Part shown: one piece after another, positions 8,180-18,135 of the stretch
Numbering within the stretch: position 1 is the first letter of the stretch
Layout of the letters: the number at the start of each line of letters is the position of its first letter
DNA from: Arsukibacterium sp. UBA3155
Lineage (GTDB): Bacteria; Pseudomonadota; Gammaproteobacteria; Enterobacterales; Alteromonadaceae
Assembly (NCBI GenBank): GCA_002364615.1
Contig: DEYP01000023.1
Location: forward strand, 146,739-209,252
Direction: 5' to 3'
DNA length: 62,514 bases
Made by a program: the position numbers and the translations under genes
The notes under the pieces: model-generated
What the model was told of the DNA's origin: nothing
The model's input: the letters and a program-made list of their open reading frames with translations, nothing else
Databases searched by the model: none

Positions 8180-8212
8180 AACCGCCATGGTAGTCCCAAT
8201 GGCGGTTTTTTC
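8180..8212 (+). terminator. rho-independent terminator after the small lipoprotein gene
   Basis: The stem AACCGCCAT pairs with ATGGCGGTT across a short loop and is followed by TTTTTT. It separates the greB/lipoprotein unit from ompR–envZ. Confidence 0.88.
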
Positions 8213-8247
8213 GTTTATAGTAAAAAAAAACAACGGAAGCTTGTGTG

Positions 8248-8973
8248 ATGACCAGCCAGGAAACCCTGAAAATTATTGTGGTAGATGATGATTTACGTTT
8301 GCGTGCGTTACTGGAACGCTATTTGGTTGAACAAGGCTATCAGGTCCGCAGTGTCGGTAACTATGAACAAATGCAACGGCTGATGGAGCGCGAACATTTC
8401 CATCTGGTGGTGCTGGATTTAATGCTCCCTGGTGAAGATGGCCTGTCTATTTGCCGCAAGCTACGCCAGCAGAATAATGATGTGCCGATTATTATGTTAA
8501 CCGCAAAAGGTGATGAAGTTGACCGGATTATCGGTCTTGAAATGGGCGCAGACGACTACTTACCTAAGCCTTTTAATCCGCGTGAGTTGCTGGCGCGGAT
8601 CCGCGCTGTACTGCGGCGAAAAAGCAAAGATTTACCCGGTGCACCTTCGCAGGAAGAAACCGTCATCAGTTTTGGTCCTTTTACCTTTAACTTAGCAACC
8701 CGTGAGATGCGCAAAGGTGACGAACCATTGCCTCTGACCAGTGGCGAGTATGCGGTACTGAAAGTGCTGGTTAGCCATCCACGTGAGCCATTATCACGCG
8801 ATAAACTGATGAATCAGGCCAGAGGACGCGACTATTCAGCGATGGAGCGTAGTATTGATGTTCAGGTATCCCGTCTAAGGCGCATGCTGGAAGACGATGC
8901 TGCTAACCCGCGCTATATTCAAACCGTATGGGGGCTGGGTTATGTGTTTGTGCCAGATGGCAGTATTGCCTGA
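8248..8973 (+). CDS. ompR: two-component response regulator OmpR
   Basis: OmpR receives phosphate from EnvZ and controls porin and osmotic-stress genes. The 241-residue protein matches E. coli OmpR end to end. The receiver domain (1-120) has IIVVDDD, phospho-acceptor Asp in [10 protein letters not shown], and Lys in PKPFNPREL. The winged-helix domain (about 135-238) ends in [19 protein letters not shown] 8248 is preferred over GTG 8245 because GGAAG lies eight bases upstream of it. The stop overlaps the envZ ATG by one base (TGATG). Confidence 0.97.
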   Translation: MTSQETLKIIVVDDDLRLRALLERYLVEQGYQVRSVGNYEQMQRLMEREHFHLVVLDLMLPGEDGLSICRKLRQQNNDVPIIMLTAKGDEVDRIIGLEMGADDYLPKPFNPRELLARIRAVLRRKSKDLPGAPSQEETVISFGPFTFNLATREMRKGDEPLPLTSGEYAVLKVLVSHPREPLSRDKLMNQARGRDYSAMERSIDVQVSRLRRMLEDDAANPRYIQTVWGLGYVFVPDGSIA

Positions 8974-10286
8974 TGCGTTTGTTACCCCGCAGCGCGTTTG
9001 GGCAAACGGTATTTTTGATCGGCTTTTTATTGCTGATTAATCAGCTGGTATCTTATGTATCAGTGGCGCTTTACTTTATTAAGCCTACCACCCAGCAAAT
9101 TAACCATCTTATTGCCAAACAAATTAAAGTGGTGTTTCTTGATGCTGGCCAGAATACTCCGGTGTTGTCTGCAGAACTGACCCGCCGCTTTAGCGAGGCC
9201 ACGGGAATTGAGGTATACACCGAAGCTGAAGCGATGCAGCAAGGGCTGGCTAACGCGCGGTATTATGGTTATTTTTCAGAGCAAATGTCAGCTGAGCTCG
9301 GAGGTGAGGCCGAAGTTCGTATCGAACAGGGTAATGCGTTTGCTTTCTGGGTGCAGCCACCACAAGCACCACAATATTGGGTCAAAGTACCTTTGTCCGG
9401 GCTGGATGAAACCGATTTTTCACCCCTGACGTTCTATTTGTTGTTAATTGGTATTTTGAGCGTGGGCGGTGCCTGGGTTTTTGCCCGTCATTTAAACCGA
9501 CCGCTTAAATCACTGCAGCAAGCCGCCCTGCAAGTGGGGCGTGGTGATATTCCACCACCATTAAATGCCGAAAAAGGGTCTACCGAAATTATTTCAGTGA
9601 TCCGCGCTTTTAACTATATGGCGGAAGGCATTAAGCGCCTTGAACAAGACCGGGCGTTATTAATGGCCGGGGTATCGCATGATTTGCGCACACCGCTTAC
9701 CCGCATTCGCCTGGCATCAGAAATGATGACGGAGCAGGATAGCTGGATCCGCGATGGTATCATCAACGATATTGATGATATGAACGCCATTATCGATCAG
9801 TTTATCGATTTTCTGCGCCACCATAAGCAGGAAAGTTTGCAAAGTGTTAATTTAAACGAATTAATAGAAGAATTGGTATTGGCAGAGCAGGTGCAGCAGC
9901 GTCATTTTATTACCGAGCTTGATCCGAAATTACCGGCAGTGCTGTTGCGTAAAATAGCCATTAAGCGGGTGCTAAATAACCTCCTGGAAAATGCGTTGCG
10001 TTATAGTGATGGCGACATTGAAATTAGCACGGGTTACGAAAAAAACCGTAAACAGCTGTATCTCGAAGTGCGTGACCATGGACCGGGTATTCCTGAGCAT
10101 AAGATGGAGGCCATGTTTGCGCCTTTTACCCAGGGCGATGAAGCCAGGGGCAGTGGGGGATCCGGTTTAGGCCTGGCCATTATCAAAAAAATTGTCGATA
10201 TGCACCAAGGCAGCGTCAGTTTGTTCAATCATGCTCATGGTGGGCTGGTAGTCAGGGTGTTTTTACCTATAAAAGCGCTGGTTTAG
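8973..10286 (+). CDS. envZ: osmosensor histidine kinase EnvZ
   Basis: This inner-membrane kinase/phosphatase acts on OmpR. It has 437 residues (E. coli EnvZ has 450). TM1 is near residues 10-35, a periplasmic sensor segment follows, TM2 is at about 150-170, and a HAMP domain at 170-225. The H-box is [20 protein letters not shown], followed by an N-box ([13 protein letters not shown]), DHGPGIP and [12 protein letters not shown]. The ATG at 8973 overlaps the ompR stop and gives the normal EnvZ N-terminus ([12 protein letters not shown]); a longer frame from 8928 lies inside ompR and is not used. No terminator is visible just downstream. Confidence 0.96.
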   Translation: MRLLPRSAFGQTVFLIGFLLLINQLVSYVSVALYFIKPTTQQINHLIAKQIKVVFLDAGQNTPVLSAELTRRFSEATGIEVYTEAEAMQQGLANARYYGYFSEQMSAELGGEAEVRIEQGNAFAFWVQPPQAPQYWVKVPLSGLDETDFSPLTFYLLLIGILSVGGAWVFARHLNRPLKSLQQAALQVGRGDIPPPLNAEKGSTEIISVIRAFNYMAEGIKRLEQDRALLMAGVSHDLRTPLTRIRLASEMMTEQDSWIRDGIINDIDDMNAIIDQFIDFLRHHKQESLQSVNLNELIEELVLAEQVQQRHFITELDPKLPAVLLRKIAIKRVLNNLLENALRYSDGDIEISTGYEKNRKQLYLEVRDHGPGIPEHKMEAMFAPFTQGDEARGSGGSGLGLAIIKKIVDMHQGSVSLFNHAHGGLVVRVFLPIKALV

Positions 10287-10576
10287 CTTATTTCCGGTTT
10301 AGCACAATTGTGGCGGTCAGAAATTTGCATTCAATCAGGTGCACTCAATCCGAATGCAGTGATTAAAATCAGATATGAATATTTCTACTTACTAAAAGTT
10401 AGCTTTGTTGAGGCCAACTTAAGTTAATTACTCGCCATTAAGCCCATATTTGCCGCGCTAACTGAACTTGCCATTTTAAGCCACCCAGTTTCACGCTAGT
10501 AAACTGTTGACTAAAAATGTTTACAGGGTGTTGCAAGTACAATCAGAACAAGCAAAAGTATTAATTTGGTTACTAT
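10287..10576. other. intergenic region after envZ
   Basis: This 290-base AT-rich gap lies between convergent genes. A loose inverted repeat, GCATTC ... GAATGC, falls near 10329-10356. I see no gene, RNA or convincing terminator. Confidence 0.35.
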
Positions 10577-11005
10577 TCAATAAGTATCCGAACCTAAATC
10601 AGGAGGGCTGACCCAATATTCAGGCTTTGTGCTTAGTCGTTCGGTTTTATGTTCGCTCAGTGCCGCTTTGTCTACATCGGGTTGAGGTTGTTTGGCAAAG
10701 GCTTCATTGAGTTTTGCTTGTAACGAAAGGGGGGGCTGCAACAACTGATTTTGTAGTAGTGAAGATTGTTGTTTTTTGCTTAACAAGGAAACGTCTTCGC
10801 TAACATTCTTTGTAACGGGATCTCCAAGACTAGCTAATTTGGCTGACTTTTTAGCCGGTGGCAGAGCTTCATTAATCTGCAATTTATACTCTAGTTGAAT
10901 ACTGAATTTATCATTAGTCAAATTATTATCGAATTGACTCTTCTGTTTGGTATTAACGCCTTCAGTTACTGAAGGTGAATTCCCGTAAATTATGTTTATT
11001 GACAT
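10577..11005 (-). CDS. hypothetical protein, low-complexity, Gln/Lys/Ser-rich
   Basis: The product has 142 residues from ATG 11005, which has GGAG about eight bases upstream; a TTG four codons earlier is less likely. It has no signal peptide or membrane segment. It appears largely disordered: the middle is rich in Leu and Gln (SLLSKKQQSSLLQNQLL), and the C-terminus is acidic with Pro (WVSPPDLGSD). I do not recognise a family. Codon use looks ordinary and the ribosome site is good, so it is probably a real gene. It is a single-gene unit between envZ and the protease. Confidence 0.6.
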   Translation of the reverse strand: MSINIIYGNSPSVTEGVNTKQKSQFDNNLTNDKFSIQLEYKLQINEALPPAKKSAKLASLGDPVTKNVSEDVSLLSKKQQSSLLQNQLLQPPLSLQAKLNEAFAKQPQPDVDKAALSEHKTERLSTKPEYWVSPPDLGSDTY

Positions 11006-11404
11006 AAGTGACTCCAATATGGCGGATAATTGCCCAATGCTAGTGTGAAATACATGAGTTATTATTCAAGTAAAATAATTAAGCAAAAAAAGTGCCAATG
11101 TTAAGATCAGTGAATTTTGACGGATAATGACTAGAGTTGTGAATTAATTTATTCCAACCATAAGTTTTGCAAACACGATTAATTTGAAAACAGGTTATTT
11201 AACTGGGCAGCTGCAAGCTAATTTAACCTGAGCCACGCTTTTAGCGAGTGTAAATTTGCTTCGCTTAATAACAGGCGAGGCAATGTGGGTGTTATTTTAA
11301 AGCTGAAATTACTAAAAATTGTGCCAGTTTGCATAAAAAATGCCGGTCAAAACATCTGACCGGCATCAACAACAAATACTCAGGATTAAGGAGTATCTAA
11401 CCTA
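11006..11404. other. intergenic region with protease terminator
   Basis: About 400 bases without a gene lie between the hypothetical protein and the protease, both on the minus strand. The left part should hold the promoter of the hypothetical gene, though no clear -10/-35 pair stands out. The right end holds the protease terminator (11334-11366). Confidence 0.4.
11334..11366 (-). terminator. rho-independent terminator of the S8 protease gene
   Basis: A perfect nine-base stem, TGCCGGTCA / TGACCGGCA, has a seven-base loop and is followed on the minus strand by TTTTTT. It sits about 40 bases beyond the protease stop. Confidence 0.9.
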
Positions 11405-14400
11405 TTAATTACGCATCTTACGACGCTTTCTCATAGCGGCTAAAGGTACTAATAATAAAGTTAACCAGCCTAGAGCGCCACCGCTACTCTTCTTATTTGT
11501 GACTGTCGCTGAGACGGTTACAGGCGAAGATGTCGCAGTGCCATCAGATACTACGACTGAGAAAGTAATAGTACTATCGTTTTCTACAGACGGCGCGTTG
11601 AACGTGGCGCTGTTTGATGTTGAGGTAACACCTACAGACGGACCAGCAGTTTGCGTCCAGGTGTAGGTTAGTGTGTCACCATCAATATCAGTACCCGTAA
11701 CGTTTAACGTCACACTTTCACCTTCTGCCACCGACTTAGCTGCACCAGCTGTTAAAGTTGGAGCATCATTCACCGGTGTCACAACAACGTTTACAACAGT
11801 TGGTGTCAGTTCAATGCCGCTTTCATCCGCAGCGCTGTAGGTAAAGCTGTCAGTGCCGTTAAAGTTTGCCGCTGGCGTATAGATAATCATGCCGGCTTCA
11901 TCAACGGCTGCTGTGCCATTGCTTGGGGCCGTTACAATAGTGACACCTGATACAACACCATCTGCGCCGACGTTGACCTTGTTAACAGCGTGCATTGACT
12001 CGCCGCCGCTCATTACCTTAACGTTAATTACTTTGGTTGCAACTGCTGCGTCGTTAGCAAGTACATCTTTTGCCTCTGACACTGCATCTTCATCTACTGT
12101 AATGGAATCAGCTGCACCAAGGTCAAGCATGCCGTCATTTTCCAACTGATAGCGCAGCTGTAAATTGCCGCCAACTACGTTGGTAAGTCCGATTGCTGTA
12201 CCAACCATCGGAGCAGTGCCAGTGCCATTATAAAAGCGAGAGATACCAGTCGAGCCTGACGCGTCTTCAGCGCCGATGGTAACATTTGCAGGCACTGAAT
12301 CTATTTTCAGATAATCAAAAAAGATATCCTGTTCGGTACCACCAAGTTTTACCCATGTCTGGAAGGTAAACCGGCCAGCTGCTGGGTTGTTCCACAATTC
12401 AACGTCGTTCCATTCAAATACTACATAGCCTGACACCAGGCCAACGTGTAATGTACCGGCGCCACCTGCACCACCGGCCAAGTCAAAGTCAGCCCACATG
12501 GCGGCTAGCACGTTATTTGGTGCAGCTGATGATGGCATTTCCTGATTCTCAAAGGAGCCTGTTGTAGCACCGCCGCCAGCAATTACGATGCCATTGTCAC
12601 CAACTGTAATGCTGTTATAAACGTTGCCATTATAGACATAGCCACCAAGACCGCCCAGGTTGTATGTTACTGAAAATTCGTCACATTCCCCTGCGCAAGC
12701 GTATGGCGCAACACCTAAATCTTTAATTGAGGTGTTCATGCCTGCAAAGTTTTCCATAGTGAAACGACCAACTTCCAGTTTACCTGTCCATGCTAACCGT
12801 TGATCTGACGCATCCAGTAAGTACTCGGTACCATTTGCAACATCAGATGATTCTGAGTCAGCAACGATCTTGGTTCCCTGTGGAGCTGAAATTTCTACGC
12901 TAATTTGGTCGGTAAATGTTTTGTTGTTATAAAACGCTGCTATATCAATTGGTTCCGCTGGTCTTAATGTGCCAGTTCCGGTTGTAGAAATGGTTGCTGC
13001 GTCAGGCGTTTCAGAAACGTACAATGCTATTGGCATAGTAGCTGTTGGTACGGAATTATCGTTTGACGTAAAGTTGATGCGGCCAAATTGCCATGTCCCG
13101 TAGGTTGAAGCAGACGCATCTACAGTTAAAGTAAAATCGGCTGAATCAGTTTCAGAGCCAAAAGCACCCAGAGTGAAAGTATCGTCACTCAGTTCTGCAT
13201 CAATTGCAACATCATCAAATGTTACTGTCGCTGTCCATGTTTCGCTTGTATCTGACATATTGCGCAGCGCTCTTGTTACATCACAAGTTGCAATACATGG
13301 ATCTTGTGCCCAAGAAGGCTTGTCAAAGGTCAAGGCAGCTGTAGTAGCACGAGTAAGATCTAAACGGCCAGCACCAATGTCAAACGGTGTTGCCGGAGTG
13401 GAGCCATCCTCTTTTTTCATACCGTCAAATACTGACGATGAAGTTAGTGCTGTTTTAATTTCAACCGCTGACCAATCTGGATGGAGTTGTTTCATAATCG
13501 CAGCTGCGCCAGCTACATGAGGTGACGCCATTGAGGTGCCGCTCTTCAGGCCAAAAGTACTACCCGCTGCATTTTCATCCGGAGATGTGGCTGACAGAAT
13601 AGAGCTACCTGGTGCAGCGATGTCTGGCTTTAAGCTACCTGAGTCACCATTTGGACCTCGAGAAGAAAAGTCACTCATGAGATCTGCAAATTCAGAATCC
13701 ACAACACGTTTAGTATCATTGTCAATAATTACTGAAATAGCGGCTTCATCTTCCAGTAGCATCTCAATATTTTCACCACTTGCTTTGGAAATCATCACCG
13801 CAGGTAGTGTGGTGGTTGGAGCTGACATAGTGATTGGCAGACCAGCAGCACTATTGTATACAACCACGCCTGCTGCACCGGCATTCATAGCATTATCAAT
13901 TTTATTTGTAAAAGCACATGCGCCACGAGAAATAAGGGCTACGCTGTCTTTAAAGGTATCTACCGGGAACGGGTTACAACCTAAAGCATTATCTGGTGCA
14001 ACCGCTTTTGCAGAAATAAAATCAGCTGTAATATCTTCTTCTAAACTGTTAAAGCCTGAACCGCTGCTAGCGATGGCTAAAATATCGTTGCCACCATTAA
14101 CCTGAATAGTGTTGGCAAAGAAGCGGCCATGGGTTGTGCTGGCAACAGATAAGCCACTTTCTATACAAGATGGGCAACCGATAGTTTGCGCACCTGGACC
14201 ATCATTTCCGGCAGCAGTAACTACCACCACACCAGCTTCTTCAGCAGCTTGGAATGCTGCTTGATACGGGCTAGTCGCTGGGTCACCGCCAGCACCGCCG
14301 CCCCATGAGTTGTTGATAACATCAGCGCCGTCTTTGACAGCCCAATCAAGTGCCTCTAGCAGCATGACGTTTGAACCACTACCCCGGTTTGCTGGCGTTT

Positions 14401-15361
14401 GGAATAGCGCTTTGTATGCCATGATGTAAGCACCTGGTGCTACACCAGATATGGTGACATCAGAAAAACCATCTTCGTTAGGATTGCCTTCGCTATCTTC
14501 AGGAACGATTTCTGTCGTGCCGTTGAATTTTATGCTTACAGGATTACCTGCCGCAGTGCCTGCAACATGAGTACCATGACCACCTAACCCCAATGGACTC
14601 ATGTATTCATCAGGATGAGTTACGAACGTAGGCGTGCTGTAACGTGCAACAATAACCTTGTCATTACAAAATGACGGATCAAAATTGTTACAGTAGTCTG
14701 TTGTAGGCAGGTCTGTTGGTTTGGTGAAGTTTTCCCCTGCGAACATCGGGTTCTCTGGTCGTATACCGCCATCAATGATAGCAATTTTTACGCCTTGGCC
14801 GGCATTAGCGCTGCCGCCCAGGCTGGCCCAAACTTGTTGAGCTTTTACAATATCTAACGAGGCGTCCATCGACTCGTAGTACATCTCTTCCTTGTACACT
14901 GCTGTGACACCAGGCATGGTGAGTAGCGAGTCATAAATGTTTGTATCTGACGCAACCACTACAGCATTCATTATTGTATCGTAATGACGGTCCATTTTTG
15001 CATTTGGAAATTTTGCACTAAGTGCTTTAGCAAAAGCCGCTCGTTCAGCTTTCAATAAAGATACTTGTGATTTTGCGGCTTCAGACGTCATATCAAGCTT
15101 ATTGCCTGGCTTAGCTTGATTTTGAGCTTGGACGCTGACTATGGAGCTTAATGGGGCTTGCTCAAGTTGTACGATGAAATAATTTGGGTAAGCTTGCTTT
15201 AGCTGGGATCCTTTGATTACTTTATCATTCTGACTGGTGTGTGTAATTTCTGGTGAGTAGTGTTTAACGTCTGTTAAATCAATGGCGAGCGACTGCCCGG
15301 AGATGGCTGCAGCAACAGATGCTGCAACAAACGACATCAAGTACATCTTTTTTGTGCTCAT
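11405..15361 (-). CDS. secreted subtilisin-like (S8) serine protease with PA domain and GlyGly-CTERM-type tail
   Basis: A large exported protease, 1,318 residues from ATG 15361, which has AGGA eight bases upstream; ATG 15367 is too close to it. Numbering here counts from 15367. It has a signal peptide (to about 29), an I9-type propeptide (about 55-165), and catalytic Asp199 (IAIIDGG), His264 (GHGTHVAG), oxyanion Asn388 (AAGND) and Ser612 (GTSMASPHVAG). A PA domain (about 460-550) is inserted before Ser. A fibronectin-like region, a beta domain, and Ig/cadherin-like units containing VNDAP follow. The tail is GGALGWLTLLLVPL then AMRKRRK: glycines, a membrane segment and basic residues, as in GlyGly-CTERM proteins processed by rhombosortase. 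The neighbouring type II secretion operon is the likely exporter. Confidence 0.93.
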   Translation of the reverse strand: MSTKKMYLMSFVAASVAAAISGQSLAIDLTDVKHYSPEITHTSQNDKVIKGSQLKQAYPNYFIVQLEQAPLSSIVSVQAQNQAKPGNKLDMTSEAAKSQVSLLKAERAAFAKALSAKFPNAKMDRHYDTIMNAVVVASDTNIYDSLLTMPGVTAVYKEEMYYESMDASLDIVKAQQVWASLGGSANAGQGVKIAIIDGGIRPENPMFAGENFTKPTDLPTTDYCNNFDPSFCNDKVIVARYSTPTFVTHPDEYMSPLGLGGHGTHVAGTAAGNPVSIKFNGTTEIVPEDSEGNPNEDGFSDVTISGVAPGAYIMAYKALFQTPANRGSGSNVMLLEALDWAVKDGADVINNSWGGGAGGDPATSPYQAAFQAAEEAGVVVVTAAGNDGPGAQTIGCPSCIESGLSVASTTHGRFFANTIQVNGGNDILAIASSGSGFNSLEEDITADFISAKAVAPDNALGCNPFPVDTFKDSVALISRGACAFTNKIDNAMNAGAAGVVVYNSAAGLPITMSAPTTTLPAVMISKASGENIEMLLEDEAAISVIIDNDTKRVVDSEFADLMSDFSSRGPNGDSGSLKPDIAAPGSSILSATSPDENAAGSTFGLKSGTSMASPHVAGAAAIMKQLHPDWSAVEIKTALTSSSVFDGMKKEDGSTPATPFDIGAGRLDLTRATTAALTFDKPSWAQDPCIATCDVTRALRNMSDTSETWTATVTFDDVAIDAELSDDTFTLGAFGSETDSADFTLTVDASASTYGTWQFGRINFTSNDNSVPTATMPIALYVSETPDAATISTTGTGTLRPAEPIDIAAFYNNKTFTDQISVEISAPQGTKIVADSESSDVANGTEYLLDASDQRLAWTGKLEVGRFTMENFAGMNTSIKDLGVAPYACAGECDEFSVTYNLGGLGGYVYNGNVYNSITVGDNGIVIAGGGATTGSFENQEMPSSAAPNNVLAAMWADFDLAGGAGGAGTLHVGLVSGYVVFEWNDVELWNNPAAGRFTFQTWVKLGGTEQDIFFDYLKIDSVPANVTIGAEDASGSTGISRFYNGTGTAPMVGTAIGLTNVVGGNLQLRYQLENDGMLDLGAADSITVDEDAVSEAKDVLANDAAVATKVINVKVMSGGESMHAVNKVNVGADGVVSGVTIVTAPSNGTAAVDEAGMIIYTPAANFNGTDSFTYSAADESGIELTPTVVNVVVTPVNDAPTLTAGAAKSVAEGESVTLNVTGTDIDGDTLTYTWTQTAGPSVGVTSTSNSATFNAPSVENDSTITFSVVVSDGTATSSPVTVSATVTNKKSSGGALGWLTLLLVPLAAMRKRRKMRN

Positions 15362-15734
15362 TAACATGTTCCTATAGATACGAAGAATTTTCTTATAATG
15401 TCCAATCGTTAAATTATTTTGGTAATTGTTGATTGGACAGTGAGGATACCGCTAAAAAAAAACAAGTTAAAGTGCTTTTGTTCATTAAGGATACATCGAG
15501 CAGACTAAACATGAGGTTAGGAATGCTTATTGAATCAGCACCACGCCTGCTACCAGAACATTTGTCCAGGTAGCTAATATTCATCGTGGGCTGGGCTGCT
15601 TGCGCACTATATCTATTTATTAATCATCTCCATTTAAACCCGCTCACAGCGTCCAATCTGACGGGTTCTTACATCCCCAAATGTAGGGTGATGATGCAGC
15701 CGGTGAACAATAATTTTGATCGCCCCAGTGCTGA
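15362..15734. other. intergenic region upstream of the protease and downstream of hslO
   Basis: This 373-base gap contains the protease promoter region, with the palindrome noted separately, and beyond it the end of the hslO unit. There is no gene or clear hslO terminator. Confidence 0.4.
15399..15439. promoter_or_regulatory. inverted repeat at the protease promoter (candidate operator)
   Basis: A perfect nine-base inverted repeat, TGTCCAATC (15399-15407) and GATTGGACA (15431-15439), has a 23-base spacer that itself contains AATTA/TAATT. It lies about 40-80 bases upstream of the protease start. On the minus strand a TATAAG box follows it immediately, so a protein bound here could control the protease promoter. 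It could also be an RNA hairpin if transcription starts further upstream. Confidence 0.5.
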
Positions 15735-16580
15735 TTACAATTGATCGCTTATTTGCTGCAAATCCTCTGCGCTGAACAAATACAGCTGATTACAGTACTC
15801 ACAGGTCATTTCCAGTTTTCCCTCGGCAACGTGCTCAGCCAGGGCTTCTTTGCCAATACTGAACAGAGCCGTTTCGCACTTCTGGCGCGAACAGCCACAG
15901 ACAAAACTGACTTGCTGCGCGGGGAACAGCTCCACTTGCTCCTGGTGAAACAGCCGGTACAGCATATCTTCAGCTGGCAATGTCAGTAGTTCGCTGCCGG
16001 TTACCGTATCGGCCAATACCACTAACTCGGCAAAATCTGCTGCTGCTTTTTCTGCTTCAACCGGTAATACCTGCAACATTAAGCCTGCGGCAGCATTTTT
16101 TGTGGTTATGTCAGTAAATATGTACAAGCGGGTGGGTAACTGTTCCGATTGCGCAAAATAACCTTCTAATGTACTGGTTAAGGTGTCGCCGGTTAATGGA
16201 ATGATGCCCTGATAGCGCTCGCCCTGGCGGGGTGTTATGGTCACAATCATAACCCCTTCACCAATTAACTGGCGAAAGCTATCGCCACTCAGTTCGGCCT
16301 GCAGCCTGACTACAGCACGAAAATTCTGATTATTATCACCATTAACTGCGGCAAACTTCACCGGGCCATCGCCTTGCAATTGCACGGCAATTTCGCCATC
16401 AAATTTTAAGGTGGCAGTAATTAAACTGGTTGCCACGACGAGTTCAGCCAGCAGTTGTTTTACCGGCAACGGATAGTGATGGTTTTGCAGCATCTTATCC
16501 AGGCTAGCTGCAACCTGGACCAATTCGCCTCTGACATTTTTTTGCTGAAACAAAAAGCGGTGTAACGTATCCTGGTTCAT
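15735..16580 (-). CDS. hslO: redox-regulated chaperone Hsp33
   Basis: Hsp33 is a cytosolic holdase activated by oxidation. The 281-residue protein (E. coli has 292) has the N-terminal substrate-binding fold and a C-terminal zinc switch with CGCSRQKC (about 228-235) and CEYC (about 260-263). The paired CxC and CxxC motifs supply the four zinc cysteines. It lies 10 bases downstream of hslR on the same strand, forming the conserved hslR–hslO operon, and near pckA, as in other Gammaproteobacteria. Confidence 0.96.
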   Translation of the reverse strand: MNQDTLHRFLFQQKNVRGELVQVAASLDKMLQNHHYPLPVKQLLAELVVATSLITATLKFDGEIAVQLQGDGPVKFAAVNGDNNQNFRAVVRLQAELSGDSFRQLIGEGVMIVTITPRQGERYQGIIPLTGDTLTSTLEGYFAQSEQLPTRLYIFTDITTKNAAAGLMLQVLPVEAEKAAADFAELVVLADTVTGSELLTLPAEDMLYRLFHQEQVELFPAQQVSFVCGCSRQKCETALFSIGKEALAEHVAEGKLEMTCEYCNQLYLFSAEDLQQISDQL

Positions 16581-16590
16581 AAAGTCTCTC

Positions 16591-17001
16591 TTACTGCTTT
16601 GATTTTAAAAGTAATAACTGGCGACGCATTTTTTTGTCTGGCTTAGTGTCCGGGTGTGGTGCAAACAAGCTGTTGGTCTTGCGCAGCTCTGCCCGGGCCA
16701 GACGTTGCTCAGTGCTGGCCTCGGTTTCCTGATACAGTGCCTGTGCCAGGGGGGCGGCAAGCCGTCTTTCTGATAGTCCCAAAACAATAACCGTTTTTTC
16801 GTCAGTGCCTTGTGCCAGCTTAATTGTGGCTCCGATCTCAACATGGCGACTTGCTTTGCAACGCTGCTCATTGTAGTGTACTTTTCCGCCTTCGATCATG
16901 CTCTTGGCCAGGGCGCGGGTTTTATAAAAACGACAAGCCCAAAGCCATTTATCCAGCCTGATACTATCGTTTTGCGGTGTCGTGGCCTTTGGTGTTGTCA
17001 T
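16591..17001 (-). CDS. hslR: ribosome-associated heat-shock protein Hsp15
   Basis: Hsp15 binds stalled 50S subunits carrying nascent chains. The 136-residue product (E. coli has 133) has an S4-type RNA-binding domain at about 13-70, opening with IRLDKWLWACRFYKTR, and a basic tail ending DKKMRRQLLLLKSKQ. ATG 17001 is the natural start. It is first in the hslR–hslO operon and divergent from gspC, with about 170 bases between them for both promoters. Confidence 0.95.
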   Translation of the reverse strand: MTTPKATTPQNDSIRLDKWLWACRFYKTRALAKSMIEGGKVHYNEQRCKASRHVEIGATIKLAQGTDEKTVIVLGLSERRLAAPLAQALYQETEASTEQRLARAELRKTNSLFAPHPDTKPDKKMRRQLLLLKSKQ

Positions 17002-17169
17002 AATTAACCTGTATGCTGAACTGAATGTGCATTATAGTGCCAAACAACATGCGAAGCGTACCCCCGGGATTATTTTCACTGTTAGTATTTTGTAAAAATA
17101 CCGACTGACCCTTGTTGGTATGCCGACAACTGAGTAAGATGAAACCGAACTTATTATAAGAAAGCCCAA

Positions 17170-18105
17170 ATGAATCTGTCTTTGTCATTGCAAGAGTTTA
17201 ACCGCATTAGCCAGCGTCTGCCGGTCAGTACTTTACGAAAACTACTGAACCTGACTCTGGTGCTGTTGCTTGCCTGGCTACTGGCCCGTTTAAGCTGGCA
17301 GTTGTTGCCAGAGCCTGAGTTTGCCAGCCCCGTATCAGTGCAGCAAGCGGGCACTGCATCAACCGGTATGGCAACCACCCCGCTTGAACAATTATTAACT
17401 TACTCCCTGTTTGGTGAGGTGACGGCTGAACCGGAACGGGCAGAGCCGGTGGTGACCGAAGCGCCAAAAACGCAACTTAATGTCAAACTGACCGGGGTTG
17501 TAGCCCAGGCTGATCCTAACAGTGGCAGTGCTATTATCGAAAGCCGGGGTAGCGAAGGTACTTATGCAATTGATGACACAATTGATGGCACTAACGCGGT
17601 ATTAAAGCAGGTATTAATTGATCGGGTGCTTCTTCAGCAGGCGGGTCGTTTTGAAACGCTGATGCTCGATGGTATTGAATATACCAAAATGGCGCAGGCG
17701 AATGCCGGACTTGGACGGGAAGACAACCCGGAACCGAGTTATGAGAACGAGTTGGTTGCCTCGCCGCAGGCCGTTGCACCGGTGCTGGATGAAGGCGACT
17801 TAGGCGTCAGCCGTGACGAACTGCTGGCAGAGCCAATGAAGTTTTTTGATTACATCCGGGTGTCACCGCAGCAACGCGACGGTGCTCTGGTGGGATATAA
17901 GTTAATGCCAGGCAAAGACCCGGCGCTGTTTACCCAGCTGGGTTTACAGCAAAATGATTTGGCAATAGAGATTAATGGCATTCCGCTGAACGATATGCAG
18001 CAGGCCATGCGGGTGATAAACGAGCTGAGAGATGCAAGTGAAGCCGCAATTAAAATAGAACGTGACGGTGAAATCAGAGATATTCTGGTTAGCCTTTCGC
18101 AATAA
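17170..18105 (+). CDS. gspC: type II secretion protein GspC
   Basis: GspC links the inner-membrane platform to the secretin and helps choose substrates. It has 311 residues: a short cytosolic N-terminus, one TM at about 24-41, a Pro/Glu-rich linker, the homology region (about 95-165, with LTGVVAQADPNSGSAIIE), and a C-terminal PDZ domain (about 215-310, with AIEINGIPLNDMQQ). It is the first gene of gspC–N and lies 30 bases before gspD. The promoter must lie in the gap shared with hslR. Confidence 0.95.
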   Translation: MNLSLSLQEFNRISQRLPVSTLRKLLNLTLVLLLAWLLARLSWQLLPEPEFASPVSVQQAGTASTGMATTPLEQLLTYSLFGEVTAEPERAEPVVTEAPKTQLNVKLTGVVAQADPNSGSAIIESRGSEGTYAIDDTIDGTNAVLKQVLIDRVLLQQAGRFETLMLDGIEYTKMAQANAGLGREDNPEPSYENELVASPQAVAPVLDEGDLGVSRDELLAEPMKFFDYIRVSPQQRDGALVGYKLMPGKDPALFTQLGLQQNDLAIEINGIPLNDMQQAMRVINELRDASEAAIKIERDGEIRDILVSLSQ

Positions 18106-18135
18106 AATAATTAGATAACAATTGGTTAAATTCTC

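Noticed and set aside
13536-14105. Plus-strand frame of 189 codons inside the protease gene
   Set aside because: Antisense shadow; the minus strand carries the catalytic protease motifs here.
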